From NCBI GenBank assembly GCA_026391975.1, contig JAPLDB010000070.1, positions 1-55,833 on the forward strand: a DNA stretch of 55,833 nt, read 5' to 3'. Below the pieces are notes generated by a model. That model was not told the DNA's origin and did not search any database. It saw only the letters and a program-made list of their open reading frames with translations. This document shows positions 1-6,372 of the stretch, piece after piece. Position 1 is the stretch's first letter. Each line of letters starts with the position of its first letter. Source of the stretch: Bacteroidota bacterium. Its GTDB lineage: Bacteria > Bacteroidota > Bacteroidia > AKYH767-A > 2013-40CM-41-45. A program made the translations under genes and the position numbers.

Positions 1-891
1 AACGGCGCACTGTTGCTTGATAACTTCGCATTCCGCACAGCTACTCCTTATATTGATGTTCCTGCAGGCGTGATATTGAATATCGGTGTTGCTCCGGGTA
101 CAAGCGCATCAGTAGCTGACACACTGAAAAACTTCCAGGTGTCGTTAACAAACGGCCAGACCTATGTAGCGATCGCTAACGGAGTATTGAACCCATCTAA
201 CTTCGCAGTTAATCCTGATGGCAGAAGCACAGCATTCACTTTGTTCCTACAGGACAACATGCGTGAAGAAGCGACTTCAACTGATGTAGACTTCAGGGCT
301 GTTCACGGTTCAAGTGATGCACCGAACGTTGACGTTGTTGCGGTTGGAGCAGGTGTGATTGTTGACAATGCTTCATACGGAGACATTACTCCTTATATCA
401 CAGTGCCTGCAGCAGCTTATACACTGCAAGTTACACCGGGCAATGACAACACTACAGTGGTAGCATCATTTATTGCTGACCTGAGTACATTGGGTGGTGG
501 CGCTGCAGTAGTATTCGCTTCAGGATTTCTTGCACCGGGTGCAAATCAAAACGGACCTGCCTTTGGATTGTTCGCAGCACTTCCTAACGGAACAGTGGTG
601 GCGTTTACAAACAACACAGGAATAGAGGAGAAGAACATCTCTATCAATGGCAGCCTGTTCCCGAATCCGGCTTCACAGTCAATCACAATACCTGTGAAAG
701 TATTGAGTTCAGAAAACGCTACAATTGAAGTGATGGATGCAACAGGAAGAAAAGTATTGGAGAGAAGCATCACCTTCACCGGTAACCAGCAAATAAAAAT
801 TGATGTGAGTTCACTTGAGAATGGAATTTATGCAGTAAGCATAAACAGCAAGGATGGACGTACGTCAAACAGTTTTATCGTTAACCGATAA
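1..891 (+). CDS. DUF4397-domain protein with T9SS type A sorting domain (5' partial)
   Basis: The reading frame is open from base 1 (codons for N-G-A-L precede the first possible start), so the gene begins upstream of the window. The visible 297 codons hold at least two DUF4397-like beta units (around 'TPYIDVPAGV' and 'FRAVHGSSDAPNVDVVA'), followed from about codon 215 by a type A T9SS sorting domain ('SLFPNPASQSITIPV', then 'ENGIYAVSINS' and a basic end, 'SNSFIVNR'). The product is expected to be exported by the Sec pathway and then across the outer membrane by T9SS, with the C-terminal domain removed and the protein attached to the surface or released. DUF4397 has no firm biochemical role. 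The signal peptide lies outside the window. Confidence 0.85.
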   Translation, partial: NGALLLDNFAFRTATPYIDVPAGVILNIGVAPGTSASVADTLKNFQVSLTNGQTYVAIANGVLNPSNFAVNPDGRSTAFTLFLQDNMREEATSTDVDFRAVHGSSDAPNVDVVAVGAGVIVDNASYGDITPYITVPAAAYTLQVTPGNDNTTVVASFIADLSTLGGGAAVVFASGFLAPGANQNGPAFGLFAALPNGTVVAFTNNTGIEEKNISINGSLFPNPASQSITIPVKVLSSENATIEVMDATGRKVLERSITFTGNQQIKIDVSSLENGIYAVSINSKDGRTSNSFIVNR

Positions 892-903
892 TTGAGAGAC
901 CTC

Positions 904-941
904 AAAAAATGCACGTATCAAATCTGATGCGGGCATTTTTT
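904..941 (+). terminator. Rho-independent-type terminator after the DUF4397 gene
   Basis: Arms AAAAAATGC and GCATTTTTT are perfectly complementary, and the T-run of the 3' arm follows 13 bases after the stop codon. The loop is about 20 bases and can pair further. A-rich and T-rich flanks mean it could act on both strands. Confidence 0.6.
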
Positions 942-987
942 CTTGTTTAATGGAATTGATCAATATTAATAGAATAACCTTATAAAC

Positions 988-1004
988 GGCGAAGCGCCTT
1001 TTTT
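988..1004 (+). promoter_or_regulatory. Small hairpin plus T6 immediately before the merR start
   Basis: GGCGAAGCGCC (4-bp stem, AAG loop) is followed by TTTTTT and ends four bases before the ATG of the MerR gene. It looks like a minimal terminator or a hairpin occluding the ribosome site, so it may be an attenuator of merR. The stem is short, so the functional reading is weak. Confidence 0.3.
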
Positions 1005-1007
1005 ACA

Positions 1008-1889
1008 ATGTTAAATCGTTTTTCAATACAGGAAATATCAACACTTACCGGTATCAAGGCCCACACTTTACGCATCTGGGAGCAACGGTACAACATCCCG
1101 AAACCAAAGCGCACTTCGACGAACATTCGCTTTTACGATGACGATGATTTGAAATTACTGTTGAATATTTCCCTGCTGAATAATGAAGGGCATCGTATTT
1201 CACAGATCGCAAAACTTACAGCTGAAGAGATCAATGTCAGGGTAATAGAATATGCCTCCCACAGCAATGATCTTACAGTTCACCTTCAGGCATTGACCTC
1301 TGCCACGCTCAATCTCGATGAGGCTTCTTTCGAGCGTGTCCTTTCTGCAAGTATTTTGCAAATCGGAATGGAGCGTACCATGTCAGAAGTGATATTTCCT
1401 TTTCTGAAAAAGATCGGTGAGATGTGGATGTCGGGAAGTATGCAGCCTGCGTATGAGCATTTCATTTCAAATCTTATCAGGCAGAAGTTGATTGTGGCAA
1501 TTGACGGGCAGGTTCGAGTCAGTCAGAAACATCAGCATAAATATTTGGTTTTTCTTCCGGAAGGAGAAACTCATGAGCTGGGATTGCTTTTTGCAAACTA
1601 CATGATACGTTCACGCGGGCATATTGCTATCTATCTGGGGCAAAGCACGCCACTCGTTGATCTTGAAAAAATATCTTTAAAATTTCAGCCTGATTTTCTA
1701 TTTATGACATTGACTGCAGGCCGTTTACGAAAACCGCTCAGTGACTATATCCGTGCCCTGACTGAGAAATTCCCGGAAGCCAAAATCATCCTCACGGGAC
1801 AATATGCCATATCACAAAAAGAGCAATTGCCTCCTGATACAATGCTCATAGAATCGACTGAGCAATTCATAAAGTTGCTGGAGGAATAG
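1008..1889 (+). CDS. MerR-family regulator with adenosylcobalamin-binding domains (CarH/LitR-like)
   Basis: The protein has 293 aa. Residues 4-70 form a MerR winged helix-turn-helix ('FSIQEISTLTGIKAHTLRIW', then 'RFYDDDDL'). Residues about 85-165 match the four-helix cobalamin cap and carry the W-x9-E-H signature (W140, E150, H151). Residues 175-290 form a Rossmann B12-binding domain with E187-T-H189-E-L-G192, a D-to-E version of DxHxxG whose His189 would be the lower axial cobalt ligand. Family members bind adenosylcobalamin in the dark as DNA-bound tetramers and release DNA in light. The ECF sigma gene 201 bases downstream on the same strand is the usual partner, and a candidate operator lies between them. 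A vitamin-B12-dependent photoreceptor role is inferred from these motifs, not shown. Confidence 0.88.
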   Translation: MLNRFSIQEISTLTGIKAHTLRIWEQRYNIPKPKRTSTNIRFYDDDDLKLLLNISLLNNEGHRISQIAKLTAEEINVRVIEYASHSNDLTVHLQALTSATLNLDEASFERVLSASILQIGMERTMSEVIFPFLKKIGEMWMSGSMQPAYEHFISNLIRQKLIVAIDGQVRVSQKHQHKYLVFLPEGETHELGLLFANYMIRSRGHIAIYLGQSTPLVDLEKISLKFQPDFLFMTLTAGRLRKPLSDYIRALTEKFPEAKIILTGQYAISQKEQLPPDTMLIESTEQFIKLLEE

Positions 1890-2003
1890 ATAAAAAGGAG
1901 CTTTTCCGCTCCGCTGTCATTGCGATTTTCTGGTATCACCGGCTGTTTTTTGATTCAACGAAGAGAAAAAACGCTCAAGAATCGCTAAAAATCGAGAATT
2001 TTA

Positions 2004-2037
2004 TTTGTTTAACTATTTAACTAAAAACTTAAACAAA
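2004..2037. promoter_or_regulatory. Candidate MerR operator (perfect 9-bp inverted repeat)
   Basis: TTTGTTTAA at 2004-2012 and TTAAACAAA at 2029-2037 are perfect inverted copies spaced by 16 bases. A direct repeat TTTAACTA occurs twice in a row at 2008-2023. The site sits upstream of the ECF sigma gene and downstream of the merR gene, the position expected for a CarH/LitR operator that blocks or bends a sigma promoter. Confidence 0.5.
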
Positions 2038-2063
2038 AATGTCGGGCGTATTGTTGAAGTATA

Positions 2064-2071
2064 TACATTTG
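2064..2071 (+). promoter_or_regulatory. -7 box (TACATTTG) of the ECF sigma gene
   Basis: An exact TAnnTTTG -7 element lies 19 bases before the ATG at 2091. No TTTG -33 element is seen at the usual 19-base spacing, consistent with a promoter that depends on another factor or is controlled through the inverted repeat just upstream. Confidence 0.45.
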
Positions 2072-2090
2072 CATCATAAAATCAACCACA

Positions 2091-2609
2091 ATGGAACAAA
2101 CAAATTTTAACCAGATCGTTACTGAGCACTCAACTCCTCTAAAAAGGTTTGCAGTAAAACTCACCCAGGACACAGAAGAAGCACAGGACCTTGTACAGGA
2201 CACCATGCTGAAAGCAATGACCAATGCAGAAAAGTTTCAGGAAGGAACTAACCTGAAAGGCTGGTTGTTTACCATTATGAAAAATATCTTCATCAATAAA
2301 TACCGCAGGGCGATGAAGAGCAAGATATTTAATGATGATACAGATAATCAGTTCTACATTAACTCAGCGTCTATTTCTACCGGTAATGTAGGCGAAGGTT
2401 CATTGGTCATGAAAGATATTACCCAAGCTGTAGGGCAGTTGTCGGATAACCTCCGCACGCCTTTTATGCTGAGTTATACAGGCTACAAGTACGAGGAAAT
2501 CGCCGAACAATTGCAAATCCCTCTCGGTACAGTAAAGGTCCGCATTCACAATGCCAGAAAGGAACTGATGGGTAAACTCAGTACGTATGGCGCCGGGAGA
2601 AGGAAGTGA
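2091..2609 (+). CDS. ECF RNA polymerase sigma factor
   Basis: The protein has 172 aa, the normal length for an ECF sigma. Region 2 (residues about 10-85) includes 'EEAQDLVQDTMLKA' and 'NLKGWLFTIMKNIFINKYRR' (core binding and -10 recognition). Region 4 (about 110-165) has the helix-turn-helix 'YKYEEIAEQLQIPLGTVKVR' for -35/-33 recognition. No anti-sigma gene is adjacent, so control probably comes from the B12-type MerR protein encoded upstream. In other bacteria such MerR-sigma pairs switch on carotenoid genes in light. A crtI gene is present at 23.9-25.3 kb but not next to this pair, so the regulon link is an inference. Confidence 0.93.
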   Translation: MEQTNFNQIVTEHSTPLKRFAVKLTQDTEEAQDLVQDTMLKAMTNAEKFQEGTNLKGWLFTIMKNIFINKYRRAMKSKIFNDDTDNQFYINSASISTGNVGEGSLVMKDITQAVGQLSDNLRTPFMLSYTGYKYEEIAEQLQIPLGTVKVRIHNARKELMGKLSTYGAGRRK

Positions 2610-2621
2610 TTTAAATTAATA

Positions 2622-2679
2622 CCGGTTTATTGAATAGGATCTGTAGTAACAAATTTCAGAATGAAATTCCAATAACCGG
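2622..2679. terminator. Nested hairpin after the ECF sigma gene
   Basis: An outer imperfect stem, CCGGTTTATTG with CAATAACCGG, encloses an inner perfect stem, AATTTCA-gaa-TGAAATT. There is no clear T-run, so it may be a transcript-end structure rather than a classical terminator. Confidence 0.4.
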
Positions 2680-2701
2680 GTGATTCAATTCTATTTTCAG
2701 A

Positions 2702-2769
2702 TCATTCCTTCTCGTCGTAACTTTTGTAACCAATCTTTTTTCGTGGTGGATTTGGCGGCTGCATCAATT
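2702..2769 (-). pseudogene. Detached C-terminal tail of the first ORF6N gene
   Basis: On the reverse strand this encodes 'QLMQPPNPPRKKIGYKSYDE' and a stop, which is the conserved tail of the three neighbouring ORF6N proteins. Here it is separated from its gene body by about 70 bases of inserted sequence, and nothing indicates that it is translated. Confidence 0.75.
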
Positions 2770-2843
2770 GGCTGCTTTGCTCCGCACGCTGACGCTGACG
2801 CTGGAGCTTTAGCGCAGGTGCCTGAAGCTATGCGAAAGCGATG
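2770..2843. repeat. REP-like insertion in the ORF6N coding sequence
   Basis: By comparison with the paralog at 3369-3926, about 70 bases are inserted between the codons for FEAI and QLMQ. The insert has GCTGAC-type direct repeats and an imperfect hairpin, AGCTTTAG with CTGAAGCT, separated by 9 bases. It introduces an in-frame TAG four codons after the junction. Ends are approximate by one to three bases. Confidence 0.6.
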
Positions 2844-3325
2844 ATGGCTTCGAATAATATTTTTAATTCTTTGTCGTGCTCATTTAACCTACCTCCCAAC
2901 TTACGTTCTAACAGTTCTATTTTCACTGAAATGTCCCTGTTAACAGCAAGCACTTCTGTGATTTTTATAAAGATCTTGACTACCTGTATGCTTGCCTGAA
3001 TGGCAACAGGGCTGTTCAATACATTTGCTGCCATTACTGCTCCATGTTCTGTAAAGGCATATGGCAGATACTGACTGAATTTCAACTTATGGAGGTGGTC
3101 ACAATTTGTGACCACATAATTTTTCTCTTTTTCATTCAACCGGAACATGAACTCCTCAGGGAAGCGGTCAATGTTTCTTTTTACCGCCTGATTGAAAACT
3201 TTAGTTGGAACTCCATAAAATGCTGCAAGGTCAGCATCAACCATCACTCTTTTTCCTCGTAAAACCAAGATGGCATTTCGAACCTTTTCTTCCGGAATGA
3301 TTAATTGTTTTGTCATCATCTTCAA
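2828..3325 (-). CDS. ORF6N-domain DNA-binding protein, subtype 1, truncated tail
   Basis: The 165-aa product carries an N-terminal ORF6N domain (residues about 8-110: 'VRNAILVLRGKRVMVDADLA', 'YLPYAFTEHGAVMAANVL'), then a coiled-coil-prone helix. ORF6N domains are found in phage antirepressor-like and KilA-N-related proteins and are thought to bind DNA; no target is known here. The normal tail is lost because an insertion adds the residues IAFA and a stop. The ORF6N domain itself is intact, so the shortened protein may still work. The start is either the first ATG (MKMMTKQ) or the internal MTKQ shared by the subtype 2 genes. It is the last of four tandem reverse-strand paralogs. Confidence 0.7.
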   Translation of the reverse strand: MKMMTKQLIIPEEKVRNAILVLRGKRVMVDADLAAFYGVPTKVFNQAVKRNIDRFPEEFMFRLNEKEKNYVVTNCDHLHKLKFSQYLPYAFTEHGAVMAANVLNSPVAIQASIQVVKIFIKITEVLAVNRDISVKIELLERKLGGRLNEHDKELKILFEAIIAFA

Positions 3326-3368
3326 AATATGTTGTTGTTAAAATTTCTAACAATAATTCTTCCATCAT

Positions 3369-3926
3369 TTATTCAATACCATCTTCGTATCTCTTGTACC
3401 CGATCTTTCTTCGTGGCGGATTGGGTGGTTGCATCAGTTGGCGAATTGCTTCAAATAATACTTTTAGTTCTTTGTCGTGCTTACTCAATTTACTTCCCAG
3501 TTTACGTTCTAACAGTTCCATTTTGGCTGCCAGGTCTTTATGCGCAGCAAGTACTTCTCTGATTTTAATAAACATCCTTACGACTTGAATGCTTGCCAGA
3601 ACAGCCACAGCGCTGTTCAAGACATTGGCTGCCATCACTGCGCCATGTTCTGTAAAGGCGTATGGCAAATACTGACTGAACTTCAACTTTCTGAGGTGGT
3701 CGCAATTTGCGACCACATACTCTTTCTCTTTTTTTGTAAGCTGGAACATAAACTCAGCAGGGAAACGATCAGGGTTGCGTTTTACCTGTTCATTCAATCG
3801 TTTGGTTGAGGTTCCATAGAAATCAGCAAGGTCGGCATCAATCATCACTCTTTTCCCTCGTAAAAACAAGATGGCATTGCGAACTTCTTTTTCCTGAATG
3901 ATTAATTGTTTTGTCATCATCTTCAA
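3369..3926 (-). CDS. ORF6N-domain DNA-binding protein, subtype 1
   Basis: This 185-aa intact paralog of the gene at 2828-3325 has ORF6N residues about 8-110 ('LRGKRVMIDADLADFYG', 'LPYAFTEHGAVMAANVLNSA'), a charged coiled-coil segment about 120-160 ('AKMELLERKLGSKLSKHDKE') and the shared tail 'FEAIRQLMQPPNPPRRKIGY'. About 45 bases upstream of its start closely match those upstream of the truncated paralog (both contain TCAAAATATGTTGTT), so the duplication unit included the promoter region. No phage structural or integrase genes are nearby. Function is unknown beyond likely DNA binding. Confidence 0.8.
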   Translation of the reverse strand: MKMMTKQLIIQEKEVRNAILFLRGKRVMIDADLADFYGTSTKRLNEQVKRNPDRFPAEFMFQLTKKEKEYVVANCDHLRKLKFSQYLPYAFTEHGAVMAANVLNSAVAVLASIQVVRMFIKIREVLAAHKDLAAKMELLERKLGSKLSKHDKELKVLFEAIRQLMQPPNPPRRKIGYKRYEDGIE

Positions 3927-4019
3927 AATATGTTGTTTTCGAAATTTCTAAAAAAGATTCTTCAATCTAATATGCGGCGATCTCATCGGTAGTTACGCAG
4001 TTTGAATATTTTTGAAAAA

Positions 4020-4076
4020 CTTTGTGCCTTAGTGTCTTTGTGGCAGATTCTAAGTTATTGCCACTAAGGCACAAAG
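4020..4076. repeat. 15-bp perfect inverted repeat between ORF6N genes
   Basis: CTTTGTGCCTTAGTG (4020-4034) and CACTAAGGCACAAAG (4062-4076) pair perfectly over a 27-base loop. The loop holds a further 'TCTTTGTGGCA' word. Similar 'TTTGTGCCTTAGTGTCTTTGTGGC' phrases recur in many bacterial genomes (recalled, not searched). It could terminate the ORF6N gene that ends at 4108. Confidence 0.6.
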
Positions 4077-4107
4077 GCTCGAAGGAAATCAAATCATTAA
4101 AAGCAAT

Positions 4108-4665
4108 TTATACCTTTTTTTGAAACTGAGACACAACCATCTCATCATAGCTTTTATACCCAATCTTTTTTCTTGGCGGGTTGGGCGGTTGCATCAGTTG
4201 TCGGATGGCTTCGAAGATTGTCTCAATGGCTTCGTCATTCTTATCAAGGCGACTTTCTAATTTTTTCAACTGCGCAGCAAGTTCTTTATGTGTTTCAAGT
4301 AGTTTACGCATTCTCACAAAAGTGCGCATGATGTAGATGTTAACCTCTCTTGCCCTTTTGCTTTTCAAAACACCGGAAAGCATAGCAACACCTTGTTCGG
4401 TAAAGGCCATCGGTGCATATCGTGTACCTCCCCATTTTGAGGTGCCAAATTGGCTCCTCAAGTTATCCCACTCACCTGGATTGAGTTCAAACATGAAATC
4501 CCCGGGAAAGATGTCCATGTTCCTTCTCACCGCACGTTTCAATGCTTTAGTCTCAACATCATAAAGTAAAGAGAGCTCAAAATCGAGCATAATTTTTTCC
4601 CCACGGATGAAATAAATCTGCCTGGCAATATTTTCCTCTTTTATTATGAATGTTTGTTTTGTCAC
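4108..4665 (-). CDS. ORF6N-domain DNA-binding protein, subtype 2
   Basis: The protein has 185 aa. The ORF6N domain covers residues about 8-120 ('RQIYFIRGEKIMLDFELSLL', 'RYAPMAFTEQGVAMLSGVLK'), followed by 'RTFVRMRKLLETHKELAAQL' and a coiled coil, then the tail 'FEAIRQLMQPPNPPRKKIGY' shared with subtype 1. The N-terminal halves of the two subtypes have diverged, but the tails are almost identical, which suggests gene conversion or domain swapping within the array. The start MTKQ is supported by its conservation in the neighbouring copy. Role unknown; likely DNA-binding. Confidence 0.82.
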   Translation of the reverse strand: MTKQTFIIKEENIARQIYFIRGEKIMLDFELSLLYDVETKALKRAVRRNMDIFPGDFMFELNPGEWDNLRSQFGTSKWGGTRYAPMAFTEQGVAMLSGVLKSKRAREVNIYIMRTFVRMRKLLETHKELAAQLKKLESRLDKNDEAIETIFEAIRQLMQPPNPPRKKIGYKSYDEMVVSQFQKKV

Positions 4666-4774
4666 GGCAGATGTTTAGGAAATTATCAGTGTAGTATCCG
4701 GTGTTTCCTGCCGCTAAATTACTTTGCTAAATATGATTTATAGTCCCGGTAAAAGCAGGATATTATAAAATCCC
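4666..4774 (-). repeat. Upstream duplication unit, copy A
   Basis: The 109 bases upstream of the ORF6N gene at 4108-4665 closely match the 109 bases upstream of the gene at 4805-5359; shared words include GTTTAGGAAATTAT, CCGCTAAATTACTTT and GATTTATAGTCCCGGTAAAA. It presumably contains the promoter of the duplicated gene. Confidence 0.8.
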
Positions 4775-4804
4775 GTTAATCAGTTAGTAAATTTTCATAC
4801 TATG

Positions 4805-5359
4805 TCAATCCTTCTCATCATAGCTTTTAAACCCAATTTTTTTTCGTGGCGGATCGGGAGGTTGCATTAATTGGCGTATGGCTTCGAAAATTGCATCAAT
4901 GGCTTCGTCATTTTTATCAAGCCGGCTTTCTAGTTTTTTTAGTTGTATGGCAAGTTCCTTGTTTGTATCAATCAGTTTACGCATTCTCACAAAAGTGCGC
5001 ATGATGGAGATATTTACGTCCCGTGCCCGTTTGCTTTTTAAAACACCGGAAAGCATTGCAACACCTTGTTCGGTAAAAGCCATCGGTGCGTATCGGGTGC
5101 CACCCCATTCTTTCTTGCCAGCATTTAAACTTGAGGCCGCAATTTGCGACCTCAAGTTCACCATCTCGTTTGGGGTTAACTCAAACATGAAATCATCCGG
5201 GAAGCTTTTGATATTTCTTCTCACAGCCTCTTTCAACCGTTTTGTTGGAACACAATAGAGTGCTGCTAAATCAAAATCGAGCATTACTTTTTCCCCACGG
5301 ATGAAATAGATCTGTTGAGTAATATTTTCCTCTTTTATTATTAAGGTTTGTTTTGTCAC
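4805..5359 (-). CDS. ORF6N-domain DNA-binding protein, subtype 2
   Basis: This 184-aa protein is most similar to the product of 4108-4665. ORF6N residues about 8-128 include 'LDFDLAALYCVPTKRLKEAV' and 'RYAPMAFTEQGVAMLSGVLK'. Compared with its neighbour it keeps extra residues in the middle ('IAASSLNAGKKEWGG'), the usual spacing in this family, so the neighbour is the shortened one. The coiled coil and 'IRQLMQPPDPPRKKIGFKSY' tail are present. It is the first gene of the array in transcription order. Function is unknown beyond probable DNA binding. Confidence 0.82.
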   Translation of the reverse strand: MTKQTLIIKEENITQQIYFIRGEKVMLDFDLAALYCVPTKRLKEAVRRNIKSFPDDFMFELTPNEMVNLRSQIAASSLNAGKKEWGGTRYAPMAFTEQGVAMLSGVLKSKRARDVNISIMRTFVRMRKLIDTNKELAIQLKKLESRLDKNDEAIDAIFEAIRQLMQPPDPPRKKIGFKSYDEKD

Positions 5360-5468
5360 GGCGGAAGTTTAGGAAATTATAATAATTGTATCTGGTGTTT
5401 ATGGCCGCTAAATTACTTTCCATGATATGATTTATAGTCCCGGTAAAAACAGGATATTATAAAATCCC
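5360..5468 (-). repeat. Upstream duplication unit, copy B
   Basis: Second copy of the 109-base region found at 4666-4774, likewise directly before an ORF6N start codon. The match ends at AAAATCCC in both, which marks the edge of the tandem duplication. Confidence 0.8.
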
Positions 5469-5485
5469 TGTCTCAAATCAATAAT

Positions 5486-5509
5486 CCGCCTCCGCCAAGG
5501 CTTCGGCGG
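5486..5509. repeat. REP-like palindrome (CCGCC...GGCGG)
   Basis: CCGCC-AAGGCTTC-GGCGG forms a hairpin. On the reverse strand its core reads CCGAAGCCTTGGCG followed by GAGG, nearly the same word as the core of the 31-bp repeat array at 50.9 kb (CCGAAGCCTTGGCG followed by AAGG). Confidence 0.5.
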
Positions 5510-5530
5510 ACGAGAGGCTGGATTAATTCC

Positions 5531-5552
5531 CCGCAGCTTTCTGCGGATTTTT
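5531..5552 (+). terminator. Terminator-like hairpin CCGCAG-cttt-CTGCGG
   Basis: A perfect 6-bp GC-rich stem with a CTTT loop is followed by ATTTTTGG on the plus strand. No plus-strand gene is seen upstream, so it may insulate the next gene or belong to an unrecognised transcript. Confidence 0.4.
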
Positions 5553-5638
5553 GGTTTCAAGGCTTGCCCTGGGGTTCATACCACTTGAATTGCAAAAGAC
5601 AGCAACTCAATTTTCCGACTTATTGAAATTTGATTCTT

Positions 5639-5646
5639 TACATTTG
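5639..5646 (+). promoter_or_regulatory. -7 box (TACATTTG) before the small membrane protein gene
   Basis: Exact TAnnTTTG 16 bases before the ATG at 5663. A clear TTTG at the -33 position is not seen. It supports the ATG at 5663 over the in-frame start at 5630, which lies before the box. Confidence 0.45.
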
Positions 5647-5662
5647 CAGGAAATCACATCAG

Positions 5663-6043
5663 ATGAAAAAAATCCTGACCTGGTCAATAGCCATCATCGT
5701 CGTTGTCCTTTCATTTTTAATTTACTGGAATTACTACAACACCTACAGCGAGGGCAACCGCTCCGGCATCCTGCAAAAATTTTCCAAGAAGGGAAATATT
5801 TTCAAAACCTATGAAGGCGAACTGATCATGAGCAGTATTGCAAGCACAGGGAATGTAACCATTGCTTCAGAAAAATTCTTTTTCTCTGTGACCAGCGACA
5901 GTCTTGCCCAGGTCCTTTTCAACCTGGAAGGCAAACGTGTTACATTGCACTATGAGCAGAAGCGGAAACACTTGCCGTGGAATGGGGAGTCGGATTACTT
6001 TGTGAGCGGGGTGGTGCAGACGGAGAAGGATCCCGTCGAATAA
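5663..6043 (+). CDS. Conserved small membrane-anchored protein, unknown function
   Basis: The protein has 126 aa. Residues 1-22 (MKK, then 'ILTWSIAIIVVVLSFLIYW') form one N-terminal membrane anchor or uncleaved signal. The rest is a small soluble domain with 'NTYSEGNRSGILQKFSKKG', 'FKTYEGELIM' and 'KRVTLHYEQKRKHLPWNGES', predicted to lie outside the cytoplasm. The 'SEGxRxGxLxKFSxKGxxFKTYEGEL' pattern is typical of a Bacteroidota family sometimes mislabelled 6-phosphogluconate dehydrogenase; it has no resemblance to that enzyme. Start chosen for the signal-anchor and the promoter box at 5639. No operon partner is adjacent. Confidence 0.75.
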   Translation: MKKILTWSIAIIVVVLSFLIYWNYYNTYSEGNRSGILQKFSKKGNIFKTYEGELIMSSIASTGNVTIASEKFFFSVTSDSLAQVLFNLEGKRVTLHYEQKRKHLPWNGESDYFVSGVVQTEKDPVE

Positions 6044-6087
6044 CAAATCTCAGACGAATATGCGAATTCCTAAATCTGTCAATTTTG

Positions 6088-6226
6088 TTGCTGCCGGGTC
6101 TTCGCGCCTGGATTGTGCGGCTGTGAGACCCGGCATATCTAATGAACGAATGTAGAAATAAGTAGCTTGGTTTTAAATTGCAGGTCTCTCAGCGCTTCTT
6201 GCTTTGGTTCGAAGACCTGCCAGCAA
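6088..6226. repeat. MITE-like element, copy 1 (139 bp, 17-bp terminal inverted repeats)
   Basis: The left end TTGCTGCCGGGTCTTCG (6088-6104) and the right end CGAAGACCTGCCAGCAA (6210-6226) are inverted copies with 15 of 17 matches. Inside, AGACCCGGC (6126-6134) pairs perfectly with GCCGGGTCT of the left end, and GCAGGTCT (6180-6187) pairs with AGACCTGC of the right end, so four copies of one motif make two hairpins or one large cruciform. A second copy lies at 9061-9197. No transposase or clear target duplication is seen. Confidence 0.75.
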
Positions 6227-6372
6227 ATAAATTGTCCAATTGAAAAACTAATCTCAAACGAAGATGCAAATTACTAAAGTTGCATGCTCTAATGTATTCG
6301 AGCAGAGATTATACAGTTGAGGCACCAATGCTTTCTGACCTTTTTCTTAATCAAAATCACAATAAAAACATC

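Noticed and set aside
960-1007. Cobalamin riboswitch before the B12-binding regulator
   Set aside because: The upstream region is too short and has no conserved B12-box; only a small hairpin is seen.
2702-5359. Prophage remnant based on ORF6N genes
   Set aside because: No integrase, structural, lysis or replication genes are nearby, and the array looks like local tandem duplication. Kept as an open possibility only in the finding.
5551-5814. Separate 87-aa plus-strand gene
   Set aside because: It overlaps the membrane protein gene in another frame and has no recognisable domain or promoter of its own.
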